Assembly (NCBI RefSeq): GCF_002216005.1
Contig: NZ_NIQC01000023.1
Span: forward strand, 1-41,265
Reading direction: 5' to 3'
Length of the DNA stretch: 41,265 nt
From: Natranaerobius trueperi
GTDB taxonomy: Bacteria > Bacillota > Natranaerobiia > Natranaerobiales > Natranaerobiaceae
Shown in pieces: positions 8,529 through 18,307 of the stretch (its first letter is position 1; the number at the start of each line of letters is the position of its first letter). The position numbers were made by a program, and so were the translations under genes. The notes under the pieces were generated by a model. That model worked only from the letters and a program-made list of their open reading frames with translations, had not been told where the DNA came from and made no database searches.

Positions 8529-9572
8529 TCACACGTTTTCATCAGCAAATTTTTGAATTAATTTTCTTTTACCTTCTCTATAAGCTAATTGCCATACTCG
8601 TTTATTCCAATTATCGTTCCCTTCAATTAATAAAGGACCATTAGGTGAAATCGCCACGTCCCATCCAACAGTTCTAACTTCAGGAATAATCATGGCTGCT
8701 TCTTTAACTAGTTTTATTACATTTTCCCATTCAGGTATTTCAAAACCTGTTATCCCTTCATCTGATACTGGGTGGAATGAAAAGGTACGGTCTTTAATTA
8801 ACTCTTTAGAAATTGCAGGTTTATATACTTGTCCAGTTTTTAAATCTATGGGAGCAGCTATACCTCCAGCTGATAAATTATCAATAACATCTTCTAGACC
8901 TAATCTTAGTATAGCTCCAATTATTTTTACATTATCATAAGAAGAGTCTTCAGACTGTTCAACAAAGGTAATTACACGAATTGTATTAACGCAATTTGGA
9001 CTTAGTCTATTTAATTCTGAATGTTGTTCTATCTGTTCTTCAAGCAAAGTAAAATTATTTTTATATAAATATTCATAAAGGGCTTCACAATTTTCATAAT
9101 TGTTGATGTTTACTCTAATTACATCTTTTCCAGATTGACCGAAAGGTCTCTTAGCAAAAAAAACACTATAGTTCTTAGTCCAATTTTCTATGTCATTTAT
9201 AATATTATTATTCGAAATTGATAAATAATCTCTCCCTATATAATTTTTAAACTCTTGATAAAATAATTGCTTATCGCGAAAGTATTTTCTATATTCTTTA
9301 TCATTAAAATGAGATTGAAATTCATACATATCTCCTGTACAAATATACTCCTTTTTTTCCTTATTGGATAATTGGAAAAAAGTAAAGTCAAAATAATCTT
9401 CAAAACTAGCTTTATGTACAATAGCTGATACTAACATATCAAATACTAGCCAAATATAACTTACATTATAACTTCTCTTTGTTTCTTTAAATTTCTCCCA
9501 TAATTGGCTATAAGGGGAATTTAGAATAAAATATCCTAAATAAATAAATCCTTTAATACTACTAATTACCAC
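8529..9572 (-). CDS. Sugar-transfer associated ATP-grasp protein
   Basis: A 347-aa cytoplasmic protein starting at GTG 9572 (GGGGTGA upstream). The ATP-grasp fold is visible in AKRPFGQSGKDVIRVN (ATP-binding Lys and glycine loop, near 138-153), then NCVNTIRVITFVE, LSAGGIAAPID and the terminal metal site VGWDVAISPNGPLLIEGNDN. That set matches the sugar-transfer associated ATP-grasp family, found in capsule and exopolysaccharide loci. It probably ligates an amino acid or other acid to an amino-sugar; the substrate is unknown. Its place between acetyltransferase and aminotransferase genes suggests it acts on the same amino-sugar. Confidence 0.78.
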   Translation of the reverse strand: MVISSIKGFIYLGYFILNSPYSQLWEKFKETKRSYNVSYIWLVFDMLVSAIVHKASFEDYFDFTFFQLSNKEKKEYICTGDMYEFQSHFNDKEYRKYFRDKQLFYQEFKNYIGRDYLSISNNNIINDIENWTKNYSVFFAKRPFGQSGKDVIRVNINNYENCEALYEYLYKNNFTLLEEQIEQHSELNRLSPNCVNTIRVITFVEQSEDSSYDNVKIIGAILRLGLEDVIDNLSAGGIAAPIDLKTGQVYKPAISKELIKDRTFSFHPVSDEGITGFEIPEWENVIKLVKEAAMIIPEVRTVGWDVAISPNGPLLIEGNDNWNKRVWQLAYREGKRKLIQKFADENV

Positions 9573-9593
9573 ATTCTCACCCCTAGTTATTTA

Positions 9594-10220
9594 CTAATGA
9601 AATTTTATAGGTTTCGCCGGTACACCTACAGCAGTACACTTTTCTTGGATATCATCAACAACTACTGCTCCTGCACCAATAATAGATTTATCGCCTATTT
9701 TTATATTTTGTATAATAGACGCATTAATTCCTATATCAACACTACTACCTATTGTTGTTCCACCAGCTATGTTAACTCCTGGTGAAATATGACTATGTAA
9801 ATCCACAAGTGAATCATGGCTTATTGTTGAATTTAAGCCTATTATTACATTATCTTTAATTTTTACATCTGGATGAATGGCAGTTCCTGAATTAATAATA
9901 ACGCCATTACCTAAACAGGCATAGTTAGATATACAAGTATTTGGATGTACAGCATTAGCAAACGTATAACCCTTATTTAAAAAATTTTCATATATTGTTT
10001 TTCTAATATAAGGTTTGCCTATGGTAATAATCAATTTCACTTCATTTTCATCAAACTGTTCTATTTTATCTAAATTACCAATGACAGGAATGTCCAAAAG
10101 CTTACTTTCATGTAAATTAGAATCATCATCTACTATTCCGATAATTTTTTCATTATTCATTTTAACAATGTCAATTACAGCTTTACAGTGATTGCCTGCC
10201 CCTATTAAAATTAAAGACAT
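9594..10220 (-). CDS. NeuD/PglD/EpsM-type sugar O/N-acetyltransferase
   Basis: A 208-aa enzyme from the ATG at 10220; an upstream ATG at 10229 is in frame but has no usable ribosome site. N-terminal Rossmann-like UDP-sugar domain (MSLILIGAGNHCKAVID), then a left-handed beta-helix of hexapeptide repeats (NGVIINSGTAIHPDVKIKDN onward). ISHDSLVDLHSHISPG carries the expected catalytic His. The C-terminus VVVDDIQEKCTAVGVPAKPI is typical. In the PglD/EpsM role it acetylates the 4-amino group of the UDP-sugar made by the PglE-like aminotransferase. It sits six bases after the sugar transferase stop. Confidence 0.87.
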   Translation of the reverse strand: MSLILIGAGNHCKAVIDIVKMNNEKIIGIVDDDSNLHESKLLDIPVIGNLDKIEQFDENEVKLIITIGKPYIRKTIYENFLNKGYTFANAVHPNTCISNYACLGNGVIINSGTAIHPDVKIKDNVIIGLNSTISHDSLVDLHSHISPGVNIAGGTTIGSSVDIGINASIIQNIKIGDKSIIGAGAVVVDDIQEKCTAVGVPAKPIKFH

Positions 10221-10235
10221 AAATATCATTCCAAT

Positions 10236-10844
10236 CTACATATTTTGTTGATTATGATTTTTTCCTATAAATTCAGGCATAGTAGCATGACCTTCAGCAC
10301 TAATTCCTTCTCTTTTTAAAACCTTTATAACTGTTATAAATAATATTTTAAAATCTAACCAGAATGATCTATTATCCACATACCAAACATCTAATTCAAA
10401 CTTTTCTTCCCAAGAAAGCTGATTCCTTCCATTTATTTGTGCCCATCCAGTAATTCCAGGTTTAACTTCATGTCTCCTAAATTGCCTTTCATTATATCGT
10501 TCCAAATATTTCATTCTCAAAGGTCTTGGACCAACTAAACTCATTTCACCTTTTATAACATTTATTATTTCAGGTAATTCATCTAAACTGTATTTTCTAA
10601 GAGTCTGTCCAAAATTGGTCAAGCGTTGTTCATCTGGTAATAAATTGCCTTGGTTGTCTTTTTCATCAGTCATAGTTCGAAACTTATAAATATAGAATGG
10701 TTGTCCATTAACACCCGGTCGCTTTTGTTTAAATAATATAGGTGTGCCTAGTTTAAAATATACTAGTATAGCAATTATTAATAAAATTGGGGAAGAAATT
10801 ATTATAAAAATACTGCTTATAAATATATCAAAAATTCTTTTCAT
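10236..10844 (-). CDS. PglC/EpsL-type phosphoglycosyl transferase
   Basis: A 202-aa monotopic transferase that moves a phospho-sugar (probably an acetylated diamino- or amino-sugar) from UDP to undecaprenyl phosphate, starting glycan assembly. One N-terminal re-entrant hydrophobic helix (residues 7-30), then LFKQKRPGVNGQPFYIYKFR, the catalytic Asp88-Glu89 in YSLDELPEIINVIKGEMSLV, GPRP at 105-108 and PGITGWAQINGRN. This is the minimal, small-PGT size, not the longer WbaP form. Order in transcription is PglC-like, PglD-like, ATP-grasp, PglE-like, which matches epsL-M-N of Bacillus with one extra gene. Confidence 0.9.
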   Translation of the reverse strand: MKRIFDIFISSIFIIISSPILLIIAILVYFKLGTPILFKQKRPGVNGQPFYIYKFRTMTDEKDNQGNLLPDEQRLTNFGQTLRKYSLDELPEIINVIKGEMSLVGPRPLRMKYLERYNERQFRRHEVKPGITGWAQINGRNQLSWEEKFELDVWYVDNRSFWLDFKILFITVIKVLKREGISAEGHATMPEFIGKNHNQQNM

Positions 10845-10871
10845 ATTAAACTGCTCCTTTATTGTATACTA

Positions 10872-12083
10872 TCAGTAATTGTTTCTTTCAAGCACTTCTT
10901 TTAGCACTTTTTCAGCTTCTGAAGCAAGTTTATCCCGATTAAAACAGATCTGGGCTAAATTAAAACTATTTTCACCCATACATTTTGATAAATTATCATC
11001 ACATAATTTTAAAATACAATTTTCTAATTTTTCAATATTACCATTTGCAAAGTAGAGTCCAGCATTATTTTCTTCAACTAAATTTTTAATCCATCCATCC
11101 ATATTAGTTATAACTGGTTTAGCAGCAGCTAGACTATCAAAAAACTTATTAGGGGAATTGGTATTAAGTATAGGGATATCTTCAAATATAACAAAAGCTG
11201 CATTAGAAATACTATATAATTTTGCTACCTCTGATTTGCTTATTCTGCCAGTGAAAGTTACATTGTCTAAATTATATTTTTCATTCAGTTCTTCCAGTTC
11301 CTTTAACATTTTCCCTTCACCAGCAAGAATAAAGTGTAAATCTTTATTTTGTTTTTTTAAGTTATGAGCAGCATTTAATATTATATCTACTCCATTTGCT
11401 ATATTGATTGCCCCTGCATAAATAAATATATTGTCAGACTTAATACCATATTTTTGTTTCAAAGCTTCTTTGTTAGCATCCACATTATTAAAGTACTCTA
11501 TATCACTTGAATTAGGAATTACTGTCACTTTATCTTTCTCTACATCTTGTTTATATACACCTTCAGCCATGCCTGGAGATAGTGCAATAATATGCGAAGC
11601 ATCATTATAAGTCTTTCTTTCTAATTTCCTTAAAATTTTTATTAAAAACTTATTTTTAATAGCACCCATCTGTATAGGTGCTTCAGGCCATAAATCTCTT
11701 ACTTCAAACACAAATGGTACATTATAGAACTTACTCAATATTAATGCAGGGATACAAACTGTCAATGGAGTAGATGTTGCATAGATAATATCAGGTTTTT
11801 CTAGCCTCATTCCTTTAATAGTTGCTAAAATTGCATAAATCATAAAAGAAACAATTCTTTTTTTATAACTCATTTTACTAGAATAACCAGCTCCTACAAA
11901 ATGAACATCTATTCCATCTATATTGACATTTTTTTTATTATAATGATCAAATACATTTGTGGGGCCAGAAATCATATCAACACTATGTCCATTTTTAACA
12001 AAGCGTCTTGAAAACTCATATGATCTAATAGCTCCACCTAGTTCAGGTATTCTGAAATATTGATGCAAATACATTATTTTCAA
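10872..12083 (-). CDS. GT4 glycosyltransferase (WbuB-like)
   Basis: A 403-aa GT-B enzyme. N-terminal domain starts MKIMYLHQYFRIPELGGAIR, with the Gly-Gly acceptor loop typical of WbuB-type transferases. The donor domain contains FIYAGAINIANGVDIILNAA and, near the C-terminus, NTNSPNKFFDSLAAAKPVIT, the E/S-x7-E-like donor region in variant form. It probably adds the second sugar to the lipid-linked sugar made by the PglC-type enzyme whose gene follows. Sugar specificity is not readable. Confidence 0.83.
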   Translation of the reverse strand: MKIMYLHQYFRIPELGGAIRSYEFSRRFVKNGHSVDMISGPTNVFDHYNKKNVNIDGIDVHFVGAGYSSKMSYKKRIVSFMIYAILATIKGMRLEKPDIIYATSTPLTVCIPALILSKFYNVPFVFEVRDLWPEAPIQMGAIKNKFLIKILRKLERKTYNDASHIIALSPGMAEGVYKQDVEKDKVTVIPNSSDIEYFNNVDANKEALKQKYGIKSDNIFIYAGAINIANGVDIILNAAHNLKKQNKDLHFILAGEGKMLKELEELNEKYNLDNVTFTGRISKSEVAKLYSISNAAFVIFEDIPILNTNSPNKFFDSLAAAKPVITNMDGWIKNLVEENNAGLYFANGNIEKLENCILKLCDDNLSKCMGENSFNLAQICFNRDKLASEAEKVLKEVLERNNY

Positions 12084-12141
12084 GTTACCACCTCAATATA
12101 AATTATCGACGTCTATAATAATTACGCAATCTAATTTTACT

Positions 12142-13281
12142 CTAGCTTTCATTTAAAATATTGCTATATAACTCTTTTAGTTTTTCAAATTCATTCTCCC
12201 AGTTCAACTCTTCTAATACTGCTTTACGTCCATTAACCCCCATTTGTTTGGCTTCTTCAGGATTATTCATTAAATATTCTATGGCTGCCTTTTGATCTTG
12301 ATCATCTTCTGGATCTACTGCTATACCACAATTATAGCTTTCAACAAAATCCTTCCAAACTTTAAAATTAGAGCAAATAATAGGGATTTCATGGAGCATA
12401 TATTCAAAAAACTTAGTTAGTTCTTTTTTATAATAATGTTCCGTCCAAGGAAAAATGGCTACTCCTGCAAGCCAATTATTATTGTTATATATTTTGTCCA
12501 TTTCATCTCTAGGGACATAGTGTCCAACTCCATTTATTTCAATTCCAATTTCACTACGTTCATATATTTTTTTAGCAATAGTCTCCGAACAATACCCAAC
12601 AAAGTAAACACCGACTCTGGAATTAAGATATTTAGGTATTTTAGCGTGATATAAAGCCCCTCTAGCTTCTGTTACATTACCAGTATAAATTAACCAGTTA
12701 CTTCTTTCTTTTTTTTGTTTATTTGTTCTAATTTTTTCGTTATCATTCACTATAGGGTAGTTTAATACTGTCTTGCTTTTAGGGAATTTTTCTTTATAGT
12801 ATTTCTCCGCTAAAACTAGATGACAGCTTTTAGTCAGTATCTTTTCAATTCTTTTGTATATTTTAGCTAATAGCAATCTTAAAGGTTTACTCAAATACTT
12901 TTTTTGTTTAATACTAGTTTCATAATCTTCATGAACATCAAAAACAACTTGTCCATTATTCTTTTTTAGAAGGGTACTTATTGTTAAAATTTCAGGATCA
13001 TGTAGATGATAAATATCTCCATCTATTTTTTTTGCAATTTTATATGCTTCCCAAACTGTAAAAATAACTCTATAAAACCTATTTTTTGGTACATTTAGCT
13101 TCCATATATATAAATTATCAGGCAAGTTAATATTTTGTAAATCTTGGTGGCTCTGAACAATCAAATGTACTTCATAGCCTTCATTTGCTAACGAAAAACA
13201 TTGTTTGTATAATATTCTTGTATCTAATGGATGATGAACTGTTGAAATATGTATAATTTTTAACGGTTTAGTCAATATCAT
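12142..13281 (-). CDS. GT4-type glycosyltransferase
   Basis: A 379-aa GT-B protein: KIIHISTVHHPLDTRILYKQ at the N-terminus, DIYHLHDPEILTIST in the acceptor domain, then WLIYTGNVTEARGALYHAKI starting the donor domain and LTKFFEYMLHEIPIICSNF at the donor site. It belongs to the group often annotated as exopolysaccharide glycosyltransferases. Substrates are unknown. It lies between the broken polymerase and the WbuB-like enzyme. Confidence 0.8.
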   Translation of the reverse strand: MILTKPLKIIHISTVHHPLDTRILYKQCFSLANEGYEVHLIVQSHQDLQNINLPDNLYIWKLNVPKNRFYRVIFTVWEAYKIAKKIDGDIYHLHDPEILTISTLLKKNNGQVVFDVHEDYETSIKQKKYLSKPLRLLLAKIYKRIEKILTKSCHLVLAEKYYKEKFPKSKTVLNYPIVNDNEKIRTNKQKKERSNWLIYTGNVTEARGALYHAKIPKYLNSRVGVYFVGYCSETIAKKIYERSEIGIEINGVGHYVPRDEMDKIYNNNNWLAGVAIFPWTEHYYKKELTKFFEYMLHEIPIICSNFKVWKDFVESYNCGIAVDPEDDQDQKAAIEYLMNNPEEAKQMGVNGRKAVLEELNWENEFEKLKELYSNILNES

Positions 13282-13357
13282 TCAACCTTTCAATAACTAT
13301 ATTATAATGATTTATATAACAAAAAGTCTCAAACTAAAATGTATTAATTTTATAAAT

Positions 13358-14106
13358 TTACAGCTTCCATTTTAAATTTAATCCTTTTAATACTTTCCCT
13401 AAAAATATCCAGAATCTAAAGCTAGTCAAATAAGAATTACTCACCAAATGAACAAAGCCATAACCGAGCCATATTAAACACATATTTGCAATATAAGGGT
13501 TTTTGTTAAATATTGTTTTAATAATCGCAAGAACTACAGCCACAATAATTAATATTCCTATAATTAAGCCAAAATGGGAAAGAATTTCAATAAAAAAGTT
13601 ATAGACATATCCACCTCTATAGGTCACATCACCTGTTAAACCTATTCCTGTAATTGGATGATTTAAAGCTTCTCCTAAAACATCCATATAAATATTATCT
13701 CTTCCAATCATTTCAATGCCATCTCGCAAAAAATACCTTATAGTTCTACTTCTTATATCAAATTCAACAGGAGTTCGTATACAAATTTAGGTATTCTTCT
13801 TAAATTAAGAAAACCAATATAATTGAAAATATCATAAAAGAAGAAATCAGTACGTTTTTATAATTAAATTTTTGCTGTGTGTGTATAAACCTAAGTACAC
13901 CAAATACCCCGATACACAAAACAGGACCTATAGCCTCTAGTAACAGGATTATTAATAACGCTGATGAAAATAGTATCAAAGATTTCAAGTTAAATTTATT
14001 GGGTAATTGCAATATTAAATTGCAGAAGAGAGAGTGTAACATAAAAAGCATTTTCTAATAACACATTAAAATTTTCAAAAAATAACTTTATAAATTGATA
14101 AATCAT
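13358..14106 (-). pseudogene. Broken O-antigen polymerase (Wzy-like)
   Basis: Pieces of one polytopic protein lie in different frames. The 5' piece from the ATG at 14106 reads FFENFNVLLENAFYVTLSLL. A middle piece (around 13800-14050) reads LILFSSALLIILLLEAIGPV. The 3' piece begins near 13770 with RTPVEFDIRSRTIRYFLRDG and runs on through NHPITGIGLTGDVTYRGGYV to the stop at 13358. At least two frameshifts and stops separate them. The N-terminal half of a normal ~400-aa Wzy is missing. The 3' piece has the conserved Wzy_C signature (R-S-R-T ... H-P-I-x-G-x-G), so family is clear although function is lost. Confidence 0.82.
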
Positions 14107-14356
14107 TCCCATGTTTATTAAGCACTATTGGATACCCACCTCATTATTTAGGATCTATAGAGTATGTTCTCTTAAAAGTTAATCGATCAGTAATATATTA
14201 AGTATATCAGGTTCTGTTTTTGGCACTTATAATCAGGATATTCCCTTTACTAAAAACTTGCATAACTTTTTTGGACGTGCACTTAACTTATACTAATTTG
14301 ATTATAAAGTGTTTTAGTTAATAGCGTGACTCTAATTATGTATCTCGGATTTTTAC

Positions 14357-15556
14357 TCAGTAATCAGCCACATTCAATAGCTTTTTGTAAAGTTCAATAT
14401 GCTTTTTTGCATTATTTTCCCATGTTAAATTCTTAATATCCATTTTAGCTACTTCACCCATATGACATATACTTTCTTGATTATTATAAGCAAACTCAAT
14501 CCTTTTTCGCAAATCTTTAACAGATTTAGGTTCTACTAGAAAGCCATTAACTCCATCTTTAACAACTCCATCAATACCTTCCCCTTTGCATGCTATAACT
14601 GGCTTTCCATTTGCCATAGCTTCTAGATATACTACTCCTAACCCTTCTTCCCAGCTAGGTAGAACAAATAAATCACATAATCCCATATATTGCATAACTG
14701 TATTATGTTCTTTTCTTCCCAAAAATTTCACCTTAGTTTCTATACCTAAATTTACAGCAAGTTCTTTCAGATAGTTCTCTTCAGGTCCTTCACCAATAAT
14801 GATTAAGTTAATATTATGATTTTTCAACCCTTGGATTGCTTTTAATGTTAAATCATGTCCTTTTGATTTCTTCAAATTCCCTACAGAAAGTAGAAAAAAT
14901 TCTTCATTCCTATATAAATTAGATTTTTCTTGTAAATTAATAGCTAATTTCTCTTTGCTAAATCCATTAATTATTGTACATATTTTTTTATGATCATTAT
15001 AAATTGATAAGCCAATCTTTTTAAGCTTATCGCTTACAGTAACTACACGGTCACTATATTTCAATACCTCCTGTATACTTCTTTTAACCTTATTGTTTTT
15101 ATAAATTGATTGTTGGAAATCAGCTCCATGAATTGTTGTAATAAGTGGGGTTTTATATATTTGCTTAAGCAAAATACCCGCATATCCATCAGGTAAAGCT
15201 ACATGAGCATGAATTATATCAAACTCAAAACCTTCTTTATAAATTTTCTCAACTAGTTTTTTTATTGAAAAGTAATATAGCCACCCACTGTATTCAAATA
15301 GCCAATTTCTAGGTAAAGTAATTTTTCTTGGATAAAATACTTCAATGTCATTTTCTTTTTTATAATATTCTATTTGAGAAATTCTACGCCATTTTTTTTT
15401 AAAATATCGCACAGGTAAGGGAGCCCATGATTTAGGACTTATTACTTTAACCTCGCATCCTTGTTTAACTAATTCCTTTACTTGTTCTTCCACAAAAACC
15501 CCATAAACTGGGTTTATACTATTTGGATACATATGAGACAATACCAATACTTTCAT
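14357..15556 (-). CDS. GT4 glycosyltransferase
   Basis: A 399-aa GT-B enzyme, complete. MKVLVLSHMYPNSINPVYGV starts the acceptor domain; TTIHGADFQ is the acceptor-site His motif. FFLLSVGNLKKSKGHDLTLK opens the donor domain, and PSWEEGLGVVYLEAMANGKP contains the E-x7-E motif of GT4. The nearest recognisable style is TuaC-like, but no symbol is justified. The broken polymerase follows it in the transcription direction. Confidence 0.86.
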   Translation of the reverse strand: MKVLVLSHMYPNSINPVYGVFVEEQVKELVKQGCEVKVISPKSWAPLPVRYFKKKWRRISQIEYYKKENDIEVFYPRKITLPRNWLFEYSGWLYYFSIKKLVEKIYKEGFEFDIIHAHVALPDGYAGILLKQIYKTPLITTIHGADFQQSIYKNNKVKRSIQEVLKYSDRVVTVSDKLKKIGLSIYNDHKKICTIINGFSKEKLAINLQEKSNLYRNEEFFLLSVGNLKKSKGHDLTLKAIQGLKNHNINLIIIGEGPEENYLKELAVNLGIETKVKFLGRKEHNTVMQYMGLCDLFVLPSWEEGLGVVYLEAMANGKPVIACKGEGIDGVVKDGVNGFLVEPKSVKDLRKRIEFAYNNQESICHMGEVAKMDIKNLTWENNAKKHIELYKKLLNVADY

Positions 15557-15582
15557 GATAAGTTCCTACCTTTATTTATGAT

Positions 15583-16704
15583 TTAAATATCAATAGCCTC
15601 TTTTATATAATTAAAAGCTTTAGCTCTTTCAGTGTCTAAAATTGACTTCACATGGCTAAAATCTACTTCTAATACATCCCTTTTATTAATGTTACTATTC
15701 CATTTCCTATTCTCAAATTTAAATTTTTTCAATAAGTTTTCTAATCTTGAAAACATTGTAGGATCAACTCCTTTTCTTTCAACAGAAAAAAAGGGCGTTT
15801 GCATAATAATTGAAAAGACAGTACCATGAAAAGAATCTGTAAAAACTAAACTTGCCGAATTTATAAGATCAACAAATTCACTAGGATCTGATGTATAAAT
15901 TTCTTTATTAGATATATCCATCAAATCTATTACTTCCAATTTATTTGTTTTTGCTATTTCTTGGACCTTCCTTTTATTTTGATCCGATATATCTCCCAAA
16001 AAATAAGTTAAAATGTAATTATTTTCTGGTTTAGCAACATGAGGCTTTGCTATTGACAACCAATCTTTTTTTGTGAGCATCATAGTTGGATCCACAAGGA
16101 CTGGGACATCGTAACCCGTCAAATTTTTAACAATTTTTGCCCCTGCTTCTTCTCTAACCGCTATCCTATACATCCCATTTAACCATTTTCTGTAAAGCCC
16201 TCTATATTCATCGGGGATCTCAGAAATACCAAAACTAGCTGCAAATGCAATTCTTTTACGTTTTTCAGAAAAAGTCAAGAAATAATAAGAAGTCCCTTTT
16301 AGATTGTAAGGATTCCATACTTGGTCGCTACCTGTAATAAAAAAATCGTAGCTATCAGATAAATTATCAGGTAAATAGTCGCTAGAAATTTTATAATCTG
16401 TTTCATTTATGTATTTTCTCGTGAAATTAACAAATATTTTCCTTCTTTCTTCAACAATTTCTTTGTTTAAATATCTATTAATTTTACTTCTAAATTTTTT
16501 ATTCAATTTACCGGGAGTAAAGATATTACTTAATCTTTGAGTAAATTTGACTGAATCATTTTTCTTTCTATCAACTAGGATAGTCTCCACTTGGAACCCT
16601 AAACTCCTTAACACCTCTTGGGTAGCGTAATTTTGTAGTCTGTTACCATAATTTTTATAACCATTTAATGTTAGAATACCAACTTTACTACTTTTAGTAA
16701 CCAA
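15583..16704 (-). CDS. Polysaccharide pyruvyl-transferase family protein
   Basis: A 373-aa protein starting at TTG 16704. The frame runs eight codons further, but TTTGGAGGT lies inside that extension at the right distance for the TTG, so the extension is the ribosome site. N-terminal VGILTLNGYKNYGNRLQNYA is the family's G-N-Y-G-N-x-L-Q motif. DFFITGSDQVWNPYN and LVFTDSFHGTVFSIIMQTPF are the two other signatures (GSDQVW and S-F-H-G). These enzymes place pyruvate ketals on glycans using phosphoenolpyruvate; some members are glycosyltransferase-like. Such genes often travel with FrhB-family genes, as here (21155-22534). Confidence 0.85.
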   Translation of the reverse strand: MVTKSSKVGILTLNGYKNYGNRLQNYATQEVLRSLGFQVETILVDRKKNDSVKFTQRLSNIFTPGKLNKKFRSKINRYLNKEIVEERRKIFVNFTRKYINETDYKISSDYLPDNLSDSYDFFITGSDQVWNPYNLKGTSYYFLTFSEKRKRIAFAASFGISEIPDEYRGLYRKWLNGMYRIAVREEAGAKIVKNLTGYDVPVLVDPTMMLTKKDWLSIAKPHVAKPENNYILTYFLGDISDQNKRKVQEIAKTNKLEVIDLMDISNKEIYTSDPSEFVDLINSASLVFTDSFHGTVFSIIMQTPFFSVERKGVDPTMFSRLENLLKKFKFENRKWNSNINKRDVLEVDFSHVKSILDTERAKAFNYIKEAIDI

Positions 16705-16769
16705 TTTAATACCTCCAAAGGTGGTCAAGATTTTTTAATAATTATAAAATTGTAATACAACATTTCAAT

Positions 16770-18122
16770 TTAATCTCCAAATTTTTCTAAAGCTTTTTGC
16801 ATTGTTGTAATTTCTATACCTCTGTCTTGACATTCCTGTATTATATACTCAACCCTATCAGCTAAGTCTACGTCTTTATTTGGATGGGCATAAAAAATTA
16901 GCAGTCCTTTAACTTCTTCAACTTTATCTAATTTTTCATCAATCCAATCATGGTCTTTATAATCCAAAGACGGAGCACTAATATCATAAGTTCTAAAATA
17001 ATTATTATCTTCTAAAGTATAATAATCGCTAAAGTGAACATTTTTTTGTAATGGGTCATCAGCATCCACTCCAGTTCCTCTTGCAGAATTATAATATTTT
17101 GTTGATGCTTTTCTGGCATAACTATCATTGTCACCATAAGGATAACCATGGTTCTTTACATTTAACCCCATACTTTTAAGGTCCTCCATATTGCCATAAG
17201 TTTCATCCTTATGGGTCTCAGGTGAAAGCCTAACAACAGCTTCTTTTGTATAACTTTTTTCTATTCCATTTTTCACTTCAATATATTCTTCATTTTCTTT
17301 ATCAAAACCTTTAGCTATTATTATTTCTTCTTTCTCATTTTCTTTAATAACCATTTCTACATTTGAGTCTTTATCTTGTCTGTAAAAATTTTGATATGGT
17401 TGATCTATATAAATTTTTGTATCTCCAAAACTTGTTGGTTGATTTAAAATTTTCCCACTTAAATTCATATGATGCCTAGTATGACATATAAATTCCCATC
17501 CGAATTTTTGCATCTCAAGCATTTGTTCTAATGTCATAAATTCCAACTCTTTTCCTATTACTCTATCGTAGACAGTTCCCATTGCTCCTGTTCCAACAGC
17601 AGATACTCCTGGCACGTCATATTTTTTATGAACAGGGAAAATATCAGTATAATCCTCAAGATATCCATCGTCATATGTTAATACCAACGTAGGTTGAGGA
17701 GCACTATTTGTCATAGTTATTGTTACAGTACTGGTCTTTCCATCCCAATGAACTGATCCACCAAAAGCCTGAGCAGCAAATTGTAGTGGCACATAGGTTC
17801 GCCCAGCTTTTGCAGGTACTTCTAGCTCTTCTGTTTCTCCACTAATAATTGCTTTTGTACTACCTAATGGAATATCAACCCTAAAACCATCAATTACACC
17901 AGAAGCAGTTTGTGTCTCTGGATCCCATTCCATGTCTGCTCCAAGTCCTTCAAAAACTGACCGTGCAGGTAGCAAAGTTCTCCCTTCTATCATTCTCGCT
18001 TGATCATCAGGCTGAATCTCTTCCCCATCTATTATTACTGTGATGTTTGTTGTTTCCTCTGCCAATACACCTGAACTAATCATATATATTACCATTAAGG
18101 AAAAAAACATAATTTTTTTCAC
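16770..18122 (-). CDS. Secreted polysaccharide deacetylase with copper-amine-oxidase-like N-terminal domain
   Basis: A 450-aa exported protein. GTG start at 18122 with GGAGG eight bases upstream; signal peptide at 1-21 (MKKIMFFSLMVIYMISSGVL then AE). Residues ~26-137 are a Cu_amine_oxidN1 stalk (IEGRTLLPARSVFEGLGADM; TYVPLQFAAQAFGG), common in clostridial surface proteins. The deacetylase domain begins LVLTYDDGYLEDYTD (Asp151-Asp152); H214 and H218 in CHTRHHMNLSG complete the metal triad, with HGYPYGDN near 325-332. An insertion of ~90 residues (221-310), rich in charged residues, separates the metal motif from the YPYG motif and is unusual. It should remove N-acetyl groups from the exported glycan or peptidoglycan. 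Confidence 0.83.
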   Translation of the reverse strand: MKKIMFFSLMVIYMISSGVLAEETTNITVIIDGEEIQPDDQARMIEGRTLLPARSVFEGLGADMEWDPETQTASGVIDGFRVDIPLGSTKAIISGETEELEVPAKAGRTYVPLQFAAQAFGGSVHWDGKTSTVTITMTNSAPQPTLVLTYDDGYLEDYTDIFPVHKKYDVPGVSAVGTGAMGTVYDRVIGKELEFMTLEQMLEMQKFGWEFICHTRHHMNLSGKILNQPTSFGDTKIYIDQPYQNFYRQDKDSNVEMVIKENEKEEIIIAKGFDKENEEYIEVKNGIEKSYTKEAVVRLSPETHKDETYGNMEDLKSMGLNVKNHGYPYGDNDSYARKASTKYYNSARGTGVDADDPLQKNVHFSDYYTLEDNNYFRTYDISAPSLDYKDHDWIDEKLDKVEEVKGLLIFYAHPNKDVDLADRVEYIIQECQDRGIEITTMQKALEKFGD

Positions 18123-18307
18123 TTATAACACCTCCAATATCTTTAGTTTATATATTATTTTATATATTTCCTGAATTTGCCTTATAATTATTATAACTAG
18201 TCAGCTATGTGTGTGGATAAATTTAACAGTTCATTTATTCATTATAATAGTGGTATGCTAAAAGGTTTGGTCTTGAATCAATATCTTGGACACATAAAAA
18301 CTAATTA

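Noticed and set aside
8432-8644. Plus-strand open frame across the aminotransferase/ATP-grasp junction
   Set aside because: Opposite strand of two confident genes, no ribosome site, low-complexity composition.
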